Source: Pseudomonas fluorescens
GTDB taxonomy: Bacteria > Pseudomonadota > Gammaproteobacteria > Pseudomonadales > Pseudomonadaceae
Direction of reading: 5' to 3'
Length of the DNA: 64,000 nt
Assembly (NCBI RefSeq): GCF_001307275.1
Contig: NZ_CP012831.1
Location: forward strand, 4,580,501 to 4,644,500
The stretch's first letter is position 1. Every line of letters starts with the position of its first letter. A model generated the notes under the pieces. It searched no databases. It was given only the letters and a program-made list of their open reading frames with translations, and was not told the DNA's origin. Both the position numbers and the translations under genes were made by a program. Positions 1 to 8,711 of this stretch are shown here, piece by piece.

Positions 1-2132
1 TCTTTCAGGCGGCTCATGCCCGCGGTCAGTCCGTTGACCAGGCCGTCGACCATCAACCCGCCGAAGGCAGTAAAGCGGTTGGGCAAGTCGATGCCCAGGT
101 ACTTCATTACAGCGGCGAACGCTTGGTAGATCAAGCCGACCGGGCTGAAGTCCGCAAGCACTTTCAAAATGCCGCCCAGCCCATTGTCGAAACCGGTCTG
201 GATTTCACGCCAAGCGCCGGCTAAATACGCCGTCACCGCGTCCCAGTGTTCATACAGCAGATACGCTGCGCCGGCGATGGCGGTGATTGCCAGCCCAATT
301 GGATTCAGCATCAGGGCACGCCCGACGATGAGCAACGCCCTCGCCACGAATGGCAGCACGGTACGGCCCAAAGTCGACAGCAAGCCAATCAAACCCGGCA
401 GACGAAAACCCAACTGAACCAGGACGAAACGCAGCGCTGCGAACGGCAACAGAACGCTCGCTAACGCCAGCATCAGCCCGCCGACAGCGACGGCCAGCGC
501 GGCGATGATCGCAACGGTTTTAACGAGCCCAGCCGCGAGTTTGGGATTCTCCCGAGCCCAGGATTTGATGCTCCTGACAAGCGCGGTGACGGACTGAACC
601 AGCTCCCTAAGCGGTTCGTTCTGTTGGTCCTGTAATTCAATACCTAGGTCCTGCCAGGCGCTGCTGAGGCTGGTCAGATCACCCTTGAGGTTATCGGCCA
701 TAACCTTCGCCGTGCGCGCCGCTTCGCCCTGACTTTGACGCAGGTTGGCGATGAGCACCTGCAGCTGTCCAGTGCCCGCCTGTTCGACCAGTTGGGCCAT
801 GCCCTTGACCGCTTCTTCCCCGGCAATCGCTTTGAACAGGCCGCCTTTCTCGGCGGTGCCCAGGCGATGGGTTTTGCTGTAGATCTCCTTTAAAAGGTCG
901 GGCAGGGGGCGCAGGTTTCCGACCGCATCGGCCGTGGTGATGTTCAGTTGCTGCAAGGCTTTTTCAGCGCCTTTGGGTGGGGCGGCCAAGCGGTTCATGA
1001 TCGAGCTGAGTGCGGTGCCGCCCATGCTGCCCTGTAGGCCTGCATCGCCGAGTTTGCCGGCCATCGCGGCGGCCACTTCCAATTCCACACCGTACGTTTT
1101 CGCCATGGGCGCGGCGTACTTCATGGTGTCGCCCAGCATTTGCAGAGTGGTATTGGAGCGGGTGAACGTCCCCACCAGCACATCGCCGAGGCGATCCATT
1201 TCATCGGCTGTCAGGCCCAGCCCCGACAGGATGTTCGACGCGATGTCAGCGGTCTGAGCCAACTCAGTACCACCTGCCGCCGCTAGGTTGAGCATGCCTG
1301 GCATCGCGGCCCGGATGGCGTTGGGTTCGAAGCCTGCCATCCCTAGGTAGCCTTGGGCATCGGCGGCCTGTCCTGCGGTGAATTGGGTGGCGCCGCCCAG
1401 CTCGCGAGCTTGAGTGCGCAAAGCCTTGAGCGCATCGGCATGCTCATCCAGACGAGTAATCGCCTGCACCTGGCTCAGGCTGGCGTCGAAGTTGATGCCC
1501 GGCGATAGCATCCGTGCCCCTGCGTACAACACTGAACCGCTACCGGCAGTTGCGACAGCGCCTTTAGCGGTCAGCTCGCCGGCGCTGCGCCGTGAAGTAT
1601 CCAATGAAGCCCGCGCAGTGCTCAGGCGCCGTTGTTGTTCATTCAATGCGGCCAGTCGTTTGTATTGTGTGCTTAGGCTGGCATTGGTGGCTCCGATCTG
1701 TTGGCGTAGCTGGCGTTCGTCGCGGGCCAGGTGTTGGGTGCTGATACCCGCGCCGGCCAGTCGAGCACGCAGCGCCTGGAGCTGTTCACCTTGCTTGCGA
1801 TGTTGTTGCTTAAGCGCCTGGGCGGCCCTGACGGCGGCCTGAAAGTGCTTAGTCATGGCTCGCGTCGGCGCCCCGGTCGCTGCGAACTGTTGGCTGAGGG
1901 CGCGGACCTTTTCCCGTGCCGCGTTAAGGGCCTCTTCGGTGCGCAGTGACGCCGACCGCTGAGCACGCCAGGCGCTGATGTCTTGCTGTTGGGCATTGAG
2001 CGCCTTGAGGCGGTCACGGGTTTCTTTCAATGCGCGAGCGGTGGCGGTGCTGCGTTTGTCGATCACCTTCAAAGGGCCGCTGGCTTTGTCGATAGCGCCC
2101 AGGAGCACGCGCAGTTTTAAGTCATTGCCCAT
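1..2132 (-). CDS. T: Phage tail tape measure protein (P2 gpT-like), C-terminus outside window
   Basis: The reading frame is open from an ATG at 2132 to the left edge, about 710 residues; the C-terminus is not in the window. The first ~190 residues are rich in Ala, Gln, Arg and Leu and look like coiled coil. Next comes the conserved TP901-type tape-measure core (about 200-520; motifs GATQFTAGQAAD and GLTADEMDRLGDVLVG). A hydrophobic stretch near 560-640 could be the segment that enters the host membrane. In the family this protein sets tail length, scaffolds tube assembly and helps DNA cross the envelope. It lies just downstream of E' as in P2. Confidence 0.93.
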   Translation of the reverse strand, partial: MGNDLKLRVLLGAIDKASGPLKVIDKRSTATARALKETRDRLKALNAQQQDISAWRAQRSASLRTEEALNAAREKVRALSQQFAATGAPTRAMTKHFQAAVRAAQALKQQHRKQGEQLQALRARLAGAGISTQHLARDERQLRQQIGATNASLSTQYKRLAALNEQQRRLSTARASLDTSRRSAGELTAKGAVATAGSGSVLYAGARMLSPGINFDASLSQVQAITRLDEHADALKALRTQARELGGATQFTAGQAADAQGYLGMAGFEPNAIRAAMPGMLNLAAAGGTELAQTADIASNILSGLGLTADEMDRLGDVLVGTFTRSNTTLQMLGDTMKYAAPMAKTYGVELEVAAAMAGKLGDAGLQGSMGGTALSSIMNRLAAPPKGAEKALQQLNITTADAVGNLRPLPDLLKEIYSKTHRLGTAEKGGLFKAIAGEEAVKGMAQLVEQAGTGQLQVLIANLRQSQGEAARTAKVMADNLKGDLTSLSSAWQDLGIELQDQQNEPLRELVQSVTALVRSIKSWARENPKLAAGLVKTVAIIAALAVAVGGLMLALASVLLPFAALRFVLVQLGFRLPGLIGLLSTLGRTVLPFVARALLIVGRALMLNPIGLAITAIAGAAYLLYEHWDAVTAYLAGAWREIQTGFDNGLGGILKVLADFSPVGLIYQAFAAVMKYLGIDLPNRFTAFGGLMVDGLVNGLTAGMSRLK

Positions 2133-2241
2133 CGGTGACACTCCGTGCCCGGGCGCGTTCGCGCCACGCCATCAGTTCTTGCAGGCCCAACGGGTCCATG
2201 TCCGTCGGTGCCCAGTGGAAAACCACGGCCAGGTCGGCCAT
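2122..2241 (-). CDS. GpE' family tail protein (expressed mainly as frameshift extension of gpE)
   Basis: A 39-residue frame starts at ATG 2241 (MADLAVVFHWAPTDMD) and ends at 2122, overlapping the tape-measure start by 11 bp. The short hydrophobic start, the HW(A/P)P motif and an MAWRERAR-like helix are typical of the small P2 GpE family. The frame stays open upstream of this ATG into the 3' part of gpE, so most protein should be made as a -1 frameshift fusion of gpE, as with P2 E+E'. Such proteins are thought to be tail assembly chaperones linking tube subunits to the tape measure. It is too short for ordinary gene finders. Confidence 0.8.
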   Translation of the reverse strand: MADLAVVFHWAPTDMDPLGLQELMAWRERARARSVTDGQ

Positions 2242-2249
2242 GGCATCTT

Positions 2250-2579
2250 CTACGCAACGAGGGAGGCATCCGCCTTCACCGACTTCTGCAACAAAAAACC
2301 AGAGATCTTGCTGCCACAGGCGAGTAGGTCGGCGGGGTCCATGCCAGCGGCTTCCGGCGCGGTGATGCTTGGGTTGCTGATACGCGGCAGGATCTTGATC
2401 AAGGTCGCCACGTCCATGTTCAACAACTCGACCAGGTGCACACCGCGCAACTCACCGGCCTGTGGTTTGCGCAGGGTGATGCTGTCGATCAAGGTCTTTC
2501 CCCGGATGATCGGCGTATCCAGGGTGACGCTGTTGTCATCCTCTGGCGGCAGGGCTGTGAGCGTTTCTTCAGTCTTCAT
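2250..2579 (-). CDS. E: Phage tail assembly chaperone gpE
   Basis: This 109-residue protein has the gpE/Phage_TAC pattern: an acidic N-terminus, VTLDTPIIRG, then LRKPQAGELRG, and a Pro-rich ISNPSITAPEAAGMDPADL segment. The ATG at 2579 is preferred over an upstream TTG because GGAG lies 7 bases before it. The gene lies between tail tube FII and E'/T, the P2 position. Near its 3' end it carries T TTT TTG, the same slippery heptamer used in P2, giving a longer gpE-E' fusion. The role is transient: guiding tail tube polymerisation around the tape measure. It is not part of the virion. Confidence 0.88.
   Translation of the reverse strand: MKTEETLTALPPEDDNSVTLDTPIIRGKTLIDSITLRKPQAGELRGVHLVELLNMDVATLIKILPRISNPSITAPEAAGMDPADLLACGSKISGFLLQKSVKADASLVA
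2292..2298 (-). promoter_or_regulatory. Programmed -1 ribosomal frameshift site, T TTT TTG
   Basis: On the minus strand gpE reads GGT TTT TTG TTG. Slipping one base back gives an open frame (GTT GCA GAA GTC and onward) that runs through ATG 2241 and the whole of E' to the stop at 2122. No stop intervenes, so a gpE-E' fusion is predicted. The heptamer is the X XXY YYZ type described for the E/E+E' switch of P2. I did not identify a downstream pseudoknot. Confidence 0.8.
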
Positions 2580-2605
2580 GCAAGTCTCCAAGGTTTAGGG
2601 GCAGG

Positions 2606-3121
2606 TCAGATGCCGAGGGCTCGGCGCTGTTTTTCCAACATGTCGACGCCGTCCACGATTTCTATGAAATTGAGCAGGTCGATTTCGATGATCTCTTCGT
2701 TGTCGACGATCAACTTGTAATAGCTGCAGGTGGTGGTGATGCTGTGTTCGGTGTCTTCACCGGGTTGCGCTTCACCCATCTCAATCGACTCATGGCGGCC
2801 GCGCATCACGATCTCCACGGCGCTGACGGCCTCGGTGTCGTCCTGCTGAAAAGCGCCGCTGAAGCGCAAGGCAATGCTCGAGGCGTTGACGGCACCGAAT
2901 TGTTTGAGGGCGATCAGATCCAGGCCGCCGGTCTTCCATTCGAACTGAATACCGTCGTCCGAGAAGCCGAGATCAGACTTGACCGGGCCGTTCATACCGC
3001 CGCCGCGATAGCCTTCCATTTTGCGGCCGAGCGGGGGCAGGGTGACGGTCTTGACCACGCCCAAGTAGCTGTTGGCGTCGTTGAACAGATTGAGGTTCTT
3101 GAGTTTGCGGGGCATGGCCAT
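2606..3121 (-). CDS. FII: Phage major tail tube protein gpFII
   Basis: This 171-residue protein closely fits P2 FII in length and motifs: start MAMPRKLKNLNLFNDANSY, LPPLGRKMEGYRGGGMNGPV, then FEWKTGGLDL and a C-terminal YYKLIVDNEEIIEID segment. It polymerises into the inner tube of the contractile tail. GGAG lies about 9 bases before the ATG at 3121. It follows the sheath gene FI with a 23-bp gap, and the two are probably co-transcribed in the late tail operon. Confidence 0.95.
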   Translation of the reverse strand: MAMPRKLKNLNLFNDANSYLGVVKTVTLPPLGRKMEGYRGGGMNGPVKSDLGFSDDGIQFEWKTGGLDLIALKQFGAVNASSIALRFSGAFQQDDTEAVSAVEIVMRGRHESIEMGEAQPGEDTEHSITTTCSYYKLIVDNEEIIEIDLLNFIEIVDGVDMLEKQRRALGI

Positions 3122-3144
3122 GGCAGGGCTCTCCGTTGCGCGGT

Positions 3145-4314
3145 TCAGCTATTGATCTTGTTGGCGAAGTCCATCAGATAGCGGTCGGTGATGCGCTGGC
3201 GCAGCGTGAGGTCTTCCAGCGGTGGGACAGGGGTATAGTCATAATCGAGGAACAGCTTGCCGGCCTTGAGGGTGTTCTTGCCGTTGGCGTCGTCTGGAAA
3301 CCAGCACTTGCCACCGATCAAATAGCCCGTGCCGATCAGCTCGCGGAACTTGGCATTGACCCCTTCGGTGATGTCGCGCACCAGGGACGCATGCAGCGGC
3401 TTATCCACCGCCCACATGTGCGCCTCGGCCATGGTGTCGGCGAGGATCTGTGCCGTGCGGGTGTAGTTCTCGAAGGCGAACAGAGGGTCATTGCTGGTGG
3501 TGCGGCTGCCCCAAAAGCGAAAGCCGCCCTCGTTGATGAGCGTGGTGACTTCATGGCTGTTGAGGTAGTTGGCGTCGGTGGCCGGGTTTTGCAGATCCCA
3601 GAACACGTCGGCGCTGATGCCGGTCACGCCGTTGACGGCGACGTTGGACAGGGTCTTGTGCCAACCCACTTCCTGATCGATCTTGGCGCGCAAACCCAAG
3701 GCGTGGGCCACGGCCGAGGCGGTCACCGTGGCGTTGTTGACGGTGTTCCAATTCTGGAATTCGGGCCAGATGACCATCGCTTCACGGGCGCCGAAATTGG
3801 CCCGGTAAGCGGCCACCTCTTCCTTGGTTTTGCAGCCCCAGGCGCTGACGTAGGCGAAGCCGTGTACCTGCTGAGCAATAGACACCAGGGCGGTGGCCAC
3901 CGGCAGGCTGTCCAGGCCTGGCACACCGAGGATGCGCGGCACCATGCCGACGCGGGCCTTGGCGGCGAGCAGGGCTTTCAGGCCGGTGTATTTGCCTTCG
4001 GCGGTGGTGGTGCCGATCAGGGCGCTGGTGGTCTCTTCCTCGGTGGCGCCTTCCTTCACGCGCACGACAATGGTGTAGGGCATGGTCTGGTCGGCAATGG
4101 CCTGTAGGCTGGACGCCAGGGTGCCCGTGGTACCGGCTTTACCAATGGCGGTTTGAACGTTGGTTATCAGGACCGGCGTGTCGAAGGGGAAGACGCCTGC
4201 ATCGGCGTCGTCGGCGGTGCAGACCATGCCGACTACCGCGGTGGGGATGGAGCGAATGGGGCGGGTGCCGTCGTTGAGTTCGATGACCCGCACGCCATGG
4301 AGATAATCGGTCAT
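3145..4314 (-). CDS. FI: Phage contractile tail sheath protein gpFI
   Basis: The protein has 389 residues from MTDYLHGVRV, close to P2 FI (about 396). The start at 4314 is chosen because family members begin just before the HGVRVIELNDGTRPI motif; a start at 4344 would add ten unsupported residues. Sheath hallmarks include GMVCTADDADAGVFPFD, a central VYVSAWGC-like strand region and the C-terminal LTLRQRITDRYLMDF segment. It forms the outer contractile sheath of the myovirus tail. A DUF6124 cargo gene sits upstream, where P2 carries its Z/fun accessory gene. Confidence 0.95.
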   Translation of the reverse strand: MTDYLHGVRVIELNDGTRPIRSIPTAVVGMVCTADDADAGVFPFDTPVLITNVQTAIGKAGTTGTLASSLQAIADQTMPYTIVVRVKEGATEEETTSALIGTTTAEGKYTGLKALLAAKARVGMVPRILGVPGLDSLPVATALVSIAQQVHGFAYVSAWGCKTKEEVAAYRANFGAREAMVIWPEFQNWNTVNNATVTASAVAHALGLRAKIDQEVGWHKTLSNVAVNGVTGISADVFWDLQNPATDANYLNSHEVTTLINEGGFRFWGSRTTSNDPLFAFENYTRTAQILADTMAEAHMWAVDKPLHASLVRDITEGVNAKFRELIGTGYLIGGKCWFPDDANGKNTLKAGKLFLDYDYTPVPPLEDLTLRQRITDRYLMDFANKINS

Positions 4315-4443
4315 GGGGTGCCTGTGCAGTGTTTGAAATGACACTGTACAGGCTGCCGCGATTGCACCGATTGGGCGAGCCGATGGCCTTGTAGGCAGGG
4401 GGGCTACAAGCCTCGGCTAGCCCTTTCGGTCACGGCCCCATTG

Positions 4444-4803
4444 CTAACGCGGATCGACGATATCCAGCGCACGATTGGCCAGCAGTTCGCTCACCTCAAT
4501 GACTTGCTGGATACCCATCGCAACATGCCGGCGAGAACCTTCAAGATCGAATGCCAGGTCGCTGATCATGGCATTGGCTGACGCCAGGTTTTCGCTGAGG
4601 TTGGCGAGTAGGCTTTCAGTGTCGATGCTTTCGACAACAGTGAAGAGCTGATCCGCTGCTGGTTCTTTCTTGGGTTTGGCCTGTTCCGGCTTCAAATAAT
4701 AATTAAGCGCCCGCTCAGTGGCTTCGTGGAATTTTTCCGGATCGAGGCTTGAGTAGGAAGAGGTGGGATCTGATTCCGGAGGGTTGGGTGTGACCTTGAA
4801 CAT
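4444..4803 (-). CDS. DUF6124-type small protein, prophage cargo
   Basis: The protein has 119 residues from MFKVTPNPPESDPTSSYSSL. It has a Pro/Ser-rich start, then ERALNYYLKP, a charged linker and a long helix (SLLANLSENLASANAMISDLAF) to the end. This matches, from memory, the Pseudomonas DUF6124 family of unknown function. Start 4803 is preferred over ATG 4836 because the family begins at MFKVTPNPP. It sits between G and FI, a P2 accessory locus, so it is cargo rather than structural. A long structured leader (4876-5026) precedes it. No signal peptide or catalytic motif is visible. Confidence 0.75.
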   Translation of the reverse strand: MFKVTPNPPESDPTSSYSSLDPEKFHEATERALNYYLKPEQAKPKKEPAADQLFTVVESIDTESLLANLSENLASANAMISDLAFDLEGSRRHVAMGIQQVIEVSELLANRALDIVDPR

Positions 4804-4875
4804 GGTAACGCTCCTATGAGAAATGGGAGTCGTCACGACCTGTCGCTAAACAGAATGGTGGCGACTGCACGCAGG

Positions 4876-5026
4876 TTAGCGAACCGGACATAGGCACCCG
4901 GCAGACTCGAAGGTCTCCTACATACAGCCGCCATAACGTAATTGCGGTTAGACCCCACAATGATTCATGGTTGCTTATGTGCCTATGGTTCGGGTCGCTA
5001 AACCCGATCGCTGATTCTTTTCAGCG
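4876..5026 (-). promoter_or_regulatory. Candidate structured RNA leader of the DUF6124 gene
   Basis: Read on the minus strand, the upstream region folds into several nested elements. They are a hairpin CGCTGA/TCAGCG (5009-5026), a hairpin CGGGT/ACCCG (4991-5006), a long-range stem joining 4979-5001 with 4876-4897, and inside it paired GGTCT/AGACC (4950-4954 with 4912-4916) and CCGC/GCGG (4944-4947 with 4928-4931). The coding start is 73 bases further on. The rest of the 4804-5195 interval holds no convincing gene. I recall similar leaders before other Pseudomonas small genes, but this is unverified. A cis-regulatory RNA or small RNA is possible. Confidence 0.5.
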
Positions 5027-5195
5027 ACCAGGAAACGATAGAGCCCGGCCTCAAGGCGCACAAGCGGGCGGATTCTGGCTTAGTTGTAGGCAAAGGCGCA
5101 AGGTAACGTAGCCTTGGGACTGGGATGTGGTATTTCCGAGTATGTAGCTGTAGGGCTCGATACCTACCACCGTGTGAACATTAAACAGATCGGTG

Positions 5196-5624
5196 TTATT
5201 GGTTCTGCACAGCCACCCATGTCGGTGGCGAAGGGCGATGTTCCGAGCTGGGAAAACCGGGTGCTACGGGCCAGTCTCGCGGGGCCTGGACATAGTTCAG
5301 CAGCTCTGTTGATTGCTCGTCCGTGAGGGTTGTTGGCCTGGCGGAATCCACCTCGTCACGGTGGCGTTCGCGCAGCCAGCGCACACTGTCGATTTCAGCG
5401 TCTCGCCACAGGCGCTCAATGGCTGCCAATTGCTCCAGCGTTAATGGAGCTGGATCGATCAGAATCGGCAAACCCATGGCGTCATGGCTACGCACTTTGC
5501 CTGGGGTGGGATTGCCGATCACCTGCTCATAGCATTCGTCTGAGATCTCCACTGCGTCTAACGGAATGTCCTGATGAAGACCAACAATGTAGCTGGTTCC
5601 AGTGCTCTTACTGTATTTGCGCAT
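5196..5624 (-). CDS. Phage tail fibre assembly chaperone (gpG position)
   Basis: The protein has 142 residues from MRKYSKSTGTSYIVGLH. The C-terminal LLNYVQAPRDWPVAPGFPSSEHRPSPPTW pattern (length-limited here) is characteristic of Phage_tail_APC/Tfa-like chaperones. These bind the tail fibre and help it trimerise. AGGGAG lies 6 bases before the ATG at 5624. An alternative ATG at 5630 overlaps the fibre stop as ATGA, so coupled translation is likely either way. It lies directly downstream of the fibre gene, as G follows H in P2. Confidence 0.8.
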   Translation of the reverse strand: MRKYSKSTGTSYIVGLHQDIPLDAVEISDECYEQVIGNPTPGKVRSHDAMGLPILIDPAPLTLEQLAAIERLWRDAEIDSVRWLRERHRDEVDSARPTTLTDEQSTELLNYVQAPRDWPVAPGFPSSEHRPSPPTWVAVQNQ

Positions 5625-5626
5625 GT

Positions 5627-6843
5627 TCATCTCCCTAGGCAAATAAATTCGAAGAAGACCTGCACGTCTGGTGCCTTAAGGCCTGAGCTGCTGAGCGATC
5701 TTGCCTGCAAGACGACACCGCTGAGAGAGTGGTTATAGCGATTTATGGAGACCGCATTGGCGGAGGAAGTTGATATCGAGCAGCCAAAGTAGCTATTGGG
5801 AAAGGCTATTGGCAGGTTTACATGAACTTCATCTGCACCCTCAGGGATCACATTCCGCGTCCACTGAATGATGAGACCACCGAGCCAAGATGGAAAAATG
5901 ATGTAGCCGTTTGAATGAAGGGCGGTGGCGAAGCCCCATCGCATTGTTTTCGGAGATACCGCCACGGTATCAAGCTTCCCGGCATCTACTTCTGACTGGG
6001 TAGCCAATCGTCTGGGCGCATCGTTTTGCGTCACTTGCCGAAATGTCAGTGCTGTGGTGTTCAACTCAATGACGTCGTCTGTAGTCAGCTGCCAGATCGT
6101 ATCGGCTTGGACAGTGCCTTGCTCAACGGACACAACGAGTGCCGAGGTGACTTTGGCGCCGCTGTCGGCATCCGGGGCTCGTCGCCAAGCTCCTGTAGAG
6201 GCTATGTAGAGGCCGTTTTCCTTGGCCGACTTTTGATCTTTTACCAGCACTCGGTCGCCTGCAACCACTGTCTCGCCATCAACTTTCTGAAGGCCCGTCA
6301 GCTTGATATTGGTCGTGGTGGCTAGGCGGGCTGACTGCTTATGATCGAGCTTGTACAGCTCTTCTTGGATCTTGTTATCCACATACTCGCGAGTCGCAAG
6401 CACTACCGAAGGATCGATCTTCAGCTGAATATTCGCGGTCCCAGTGGTGATGATGTGCATCCGCACGACCTGGTTACGACCGGTGCCTTGTGTCAGCAGA
6501 GGTTTGTAACTGGGGGCCGCATTCCCAACGGCGCAAAACACGCCGTCTTTGTCTTCAAGCGCCAACTCGCGCACCCACCAGCCGCCCACGTCAGGCGGCA
6601 GAACCACCTCAGCGATCAGAATGTTTGGGTCCGTCGGGGAAACACGCAGCTGATTAAGTTGGGCGCGGTAGACCTGGTTGATCAATTTTGTTTGCGTCGG
6701 GCTTGGCACTGGTCGGTGCCGTTGGCGTCACCGATCAGCATGTACTTCGGTTCCCAAGGAATGCCGAGGGCATCGCAATTGGTTTTCTTGGCAGCGCCAA
6801 GCGCGGTCAACATGCCGCCGAAAAGCGTTTTCTCATTCACCAT
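5627..6843 (-). pseudogene. Phage tail fibre protein gpH-like, interrupted by a 1-nt frameshift
   Basis: The fibre frame begins at ATG 6843 (MVNEKTLFGGMLTALGAAK) and encodes the family N-terminus through GDANGTD. It then runs out of frame at about 6711-6713. The next frame continues exactly where expected (VPSPTQTKLINQVYRAQLNQL) to 5627. Adding one C on the minus strand (GACCCAGTG instead of GACCAGTG) restores one ~405-residue protein. The C-terminal tip (GYIIFPSWLGGLIIQW) is typical of fibre tips that bind the host. The larger fragment has a GTG at 6709 that could restart translation but would lack the baseplate-attachment end. A sequencing error is possible. Confidence 0.82.
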
Positions 6844-7459
6844 GGGGATACACATCCAGTTCGTCGAGGGTGTAAATGCTCATGTTGCTGTAGGCCTGGA
6901 TGTCCACGTTGATATCGGGATTGCTCCAGGGGTACACATCGATTTCATCGCCGTCGTAAAGCGCGATGCCGATGAAAATGTTCAGTTGGGTTTGCAGAAT
7001 GATGTCGAGGCCGATCAGGTGTCGGGTCAGAGGCTTGGCGTCATCGATGAGCCATACCAGCTCCTGGTACATCGCTTCGGTGATACCGCTTTCGAGTACG
7101 CCTATTTTCAGCGTGAAGGTTGCCCGAGGGCCTTCAGGTTCGGTCTGCCACCACTCCACGATGTCGATCAAATACCCCAACGGCTCGACGACACGGCGCA
7201 GCGAGCCGAGGGTGCCTTTGCGCGAGTGGATGTAGTACGCGCTGCGGATGGCGGCACGTTTGGCCGCTTCGCTCCACTGACTGTCCCAGCGATCTACGGA
7301 GAAGGCCCAGGCCAGATAGGGCAGCAGCGGTAATGGGCAAAGATCAGGGTTGTACAAAGTGCGCAGCGGGATAGGGACACGTTGGATTTGGGCCAGTGCC
7401 TGTGCAGCTTGCCGCTCCAGCGGCGTCGAATTGCTCGGGAGCAGCGGCATGTCGGCCAT
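6833..7459 (-). CDS. I: Phage tail protein I (baseplate)
   Basis: This 208-residue protein shows the P2 gpI pattern: PLLPSNSTPLERQAAQA, LPYLAWAFSVDRWD, then KRAAIRSAYYIHSRKGT and EWWQTEP. In P2, gpI is a baseplate component required for tail fibre attachment. Its ATG overlaps the stop of J as TAATG, and its own end overlaps the fibre start by 11 bp, so J-I-H translation is tightly coupled. Confidence 0.93.
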   Translation of the reverse strand: MADMPLLPSNSTPLERQAAQALAQIQRVPIPLRTLYNPDLCPLPLLPYLAWAFSVDRWDSQWSEAAKRAAIRSAYYIHSRKGTLGSLRRVVEPLGYLIDIVEWWQTEPEGPRATFTLKIGVLESGITEAMYQELVWLIDDAKPLTRHLIGLDIILQTQLNIFIGIALYDGDEIDVYPWSNPDINVDIQAYSNMSIYTLDELDVYPHGE

Positions 7460-8370
7460 TATTCAACGCCCCATGCCAGATCAATGTCTGTGCAATACGG
7501 GGCCTCGTAAGGTGTGGCGACGATATCGATCCAATCCTGCAGCACGACTTTGCGCACGCCCTCGACATGCAGCGAGGCGTGAATGATCGATTCAGACACT
7601 TCCAGGCCCAAGCGACGTCGCTGGTGCACGAAGCTGAATAGCTTCGCGTTTGCTGCCGTCATACTCAGCTCGTTTTCAGGTCCGAAGGATGACGGGAACA
7701 GTTTGGCCTTGACTTGGTAAGGGATGATCTTGGCGCTTTGCACGGTCAATCGGTCGCCTACAGGGCGTCGGTCGTCGTCACTGAGATAGGTTTTGACGGC
7801 GGCGAGCAGGGCGGGTGGAGCGGTGCCGTCGCCGAGTATCGATTGCACCGTTACCACCGCTTCAGCCGGCAATGGGCTCTCGGCAGTGGCATCAGCGACT
7901 TGCCCGTGAGCCGACCGGGCATGAAAGATGTAGCTGTTGCGCGGGCCCGCGGTGCTCAGTCCTTCCCACGCCATCTGCGCCCGTTCTCGCAGACTGTCGT
8001 CACTCTCCATCTGCAACGGAATCGGTGGTATGACGGACGGCTTGGCAGCCTGAATGACCAAGCGCCTGACGTTGTAGTTGGCGGCCAGGTTGTCCAGGTC
8101 GGTGCCTCTGGCGAGGGCGAGCATATTTGCCGAAGAGGCTTCATTGACACGTTGACGCCAGATCATTTCGCGGTAGGCATTCTCCTGGAGCAGTTTGGTC
8201 AACGGCTCCGATTCCAGGTTGAGGCGCGCAGCGATCTCGGCGCGCTCTTCGACGGGCCATAGGCTGATGGCGTAGGCCTTGCGCTCGGCGAGGATCTGCT
8301 CGTAATCGATCTGTTCGACCACCTGTGGCGCTGGAAGCTGGCTCAGATCGATGGCAACAAACGAACTCAC
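7459..8370 (-). CDS. J: Baseplate assembly protein J
   Basis: The protein has 303 residues, matching P2 gpJ (about 302). Recognisable segments are ERKAYAISLWP near the N-terminus, YREMIWRQRVNEASSANMLALA in the middle, and a C-terminal beta region. GpJ forms the wedge of the contractile baseplate together with W and I. It overlaps W by 4 bp (ATGA) at its start and I at its end. Confidence 0.95.
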   Translation of the reverse strand: MSSFVAIDLSQLPAPQVVEQIDYEQILAERKAYAISLWPVEERAEIAARLNLESEPLTKLLQENAYREMIWRQRVNEASSANMLALARGTDLDNLAANYNVRRLVIQAAKPSVIPPIPLQMESDDSLRERAQMAWEGLSTAGPRNSYIFHARSAHGQVADATAESPLPAEAVVTVQSILGDGTAPPALLAAVKTYLSDDDRRPVGDRLTVQSAKIIPYQVKAKLFPSSFGPENELSMTAANAKLFSFVHQRRRLGLEVSESIIHASLHVEGVRKVVLQDWIDIVATPYEAPYCTDIDLAWGVE

Positions 8371-8711
8371 GCGCTCCCCCCTAAGTGCAGGGGCACACTC
8401 AAACTCAGCGGCTGATTGCTATCGACAATACTGCCTTCGATGTCCAGTGACGCCTGGCCTTGCAACGTGGTGCCTAGAAACTGCACGCGGCTGAGGCTGA
8501 TGCGCGGCTCCCAGCGCATCAGTGCGATAACCGTGGCGGCGTACACCTGTAAGCGGGTGATGTCGTTGAATGGATGGTCCACCAGGTCGGGTAGGAGGCT
8601 GCCGTATTCGCGGCGCATCACACGGGTGCCGAGGCGGGTGCTGAGGATGTCGCTCATGGATTGAGCGATGCTTTCTTCGGAGGAGAGGGAAGCCCCGGTG
8701 TGTCGGTTCAT
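8367..8711 (-). CDS. W: Baseplate wedge protein W (gp25-like)
   Basis: The protein has 114 residues. The motif SDILSTRLGTRVMRREYGS followed by LPDLVDHPFND is diagnostic of P2 gpW, related to T4 gp25, a lysozyme-like baseplate wedge subunit. It overlaps both V (8708-8711) and J (8367-8370) by 4 bp, the usual coupled V-W-J arrangement. Confidence 0.95.
   Translation of the reverse strand: MNRHTGASLSSEESIAQSMSDILSTRLGTRVMRREYGSLLPDLVDHPFNDITRLQVYAATVIALMRWEPRISLSRVQFLGTTLQGQASLDIEGSIVDSNQPLSLSVPLHLGGSA

Noticed and set aside
3136..4107. Long open frame antisense to the tail sheath gene
   Set aside because: The opposite strand encodes a clear P2 FI homologue. Long antisense frames are expected in GC-rich genes; similar ones lie at 17378-18955 and 61806-63248.
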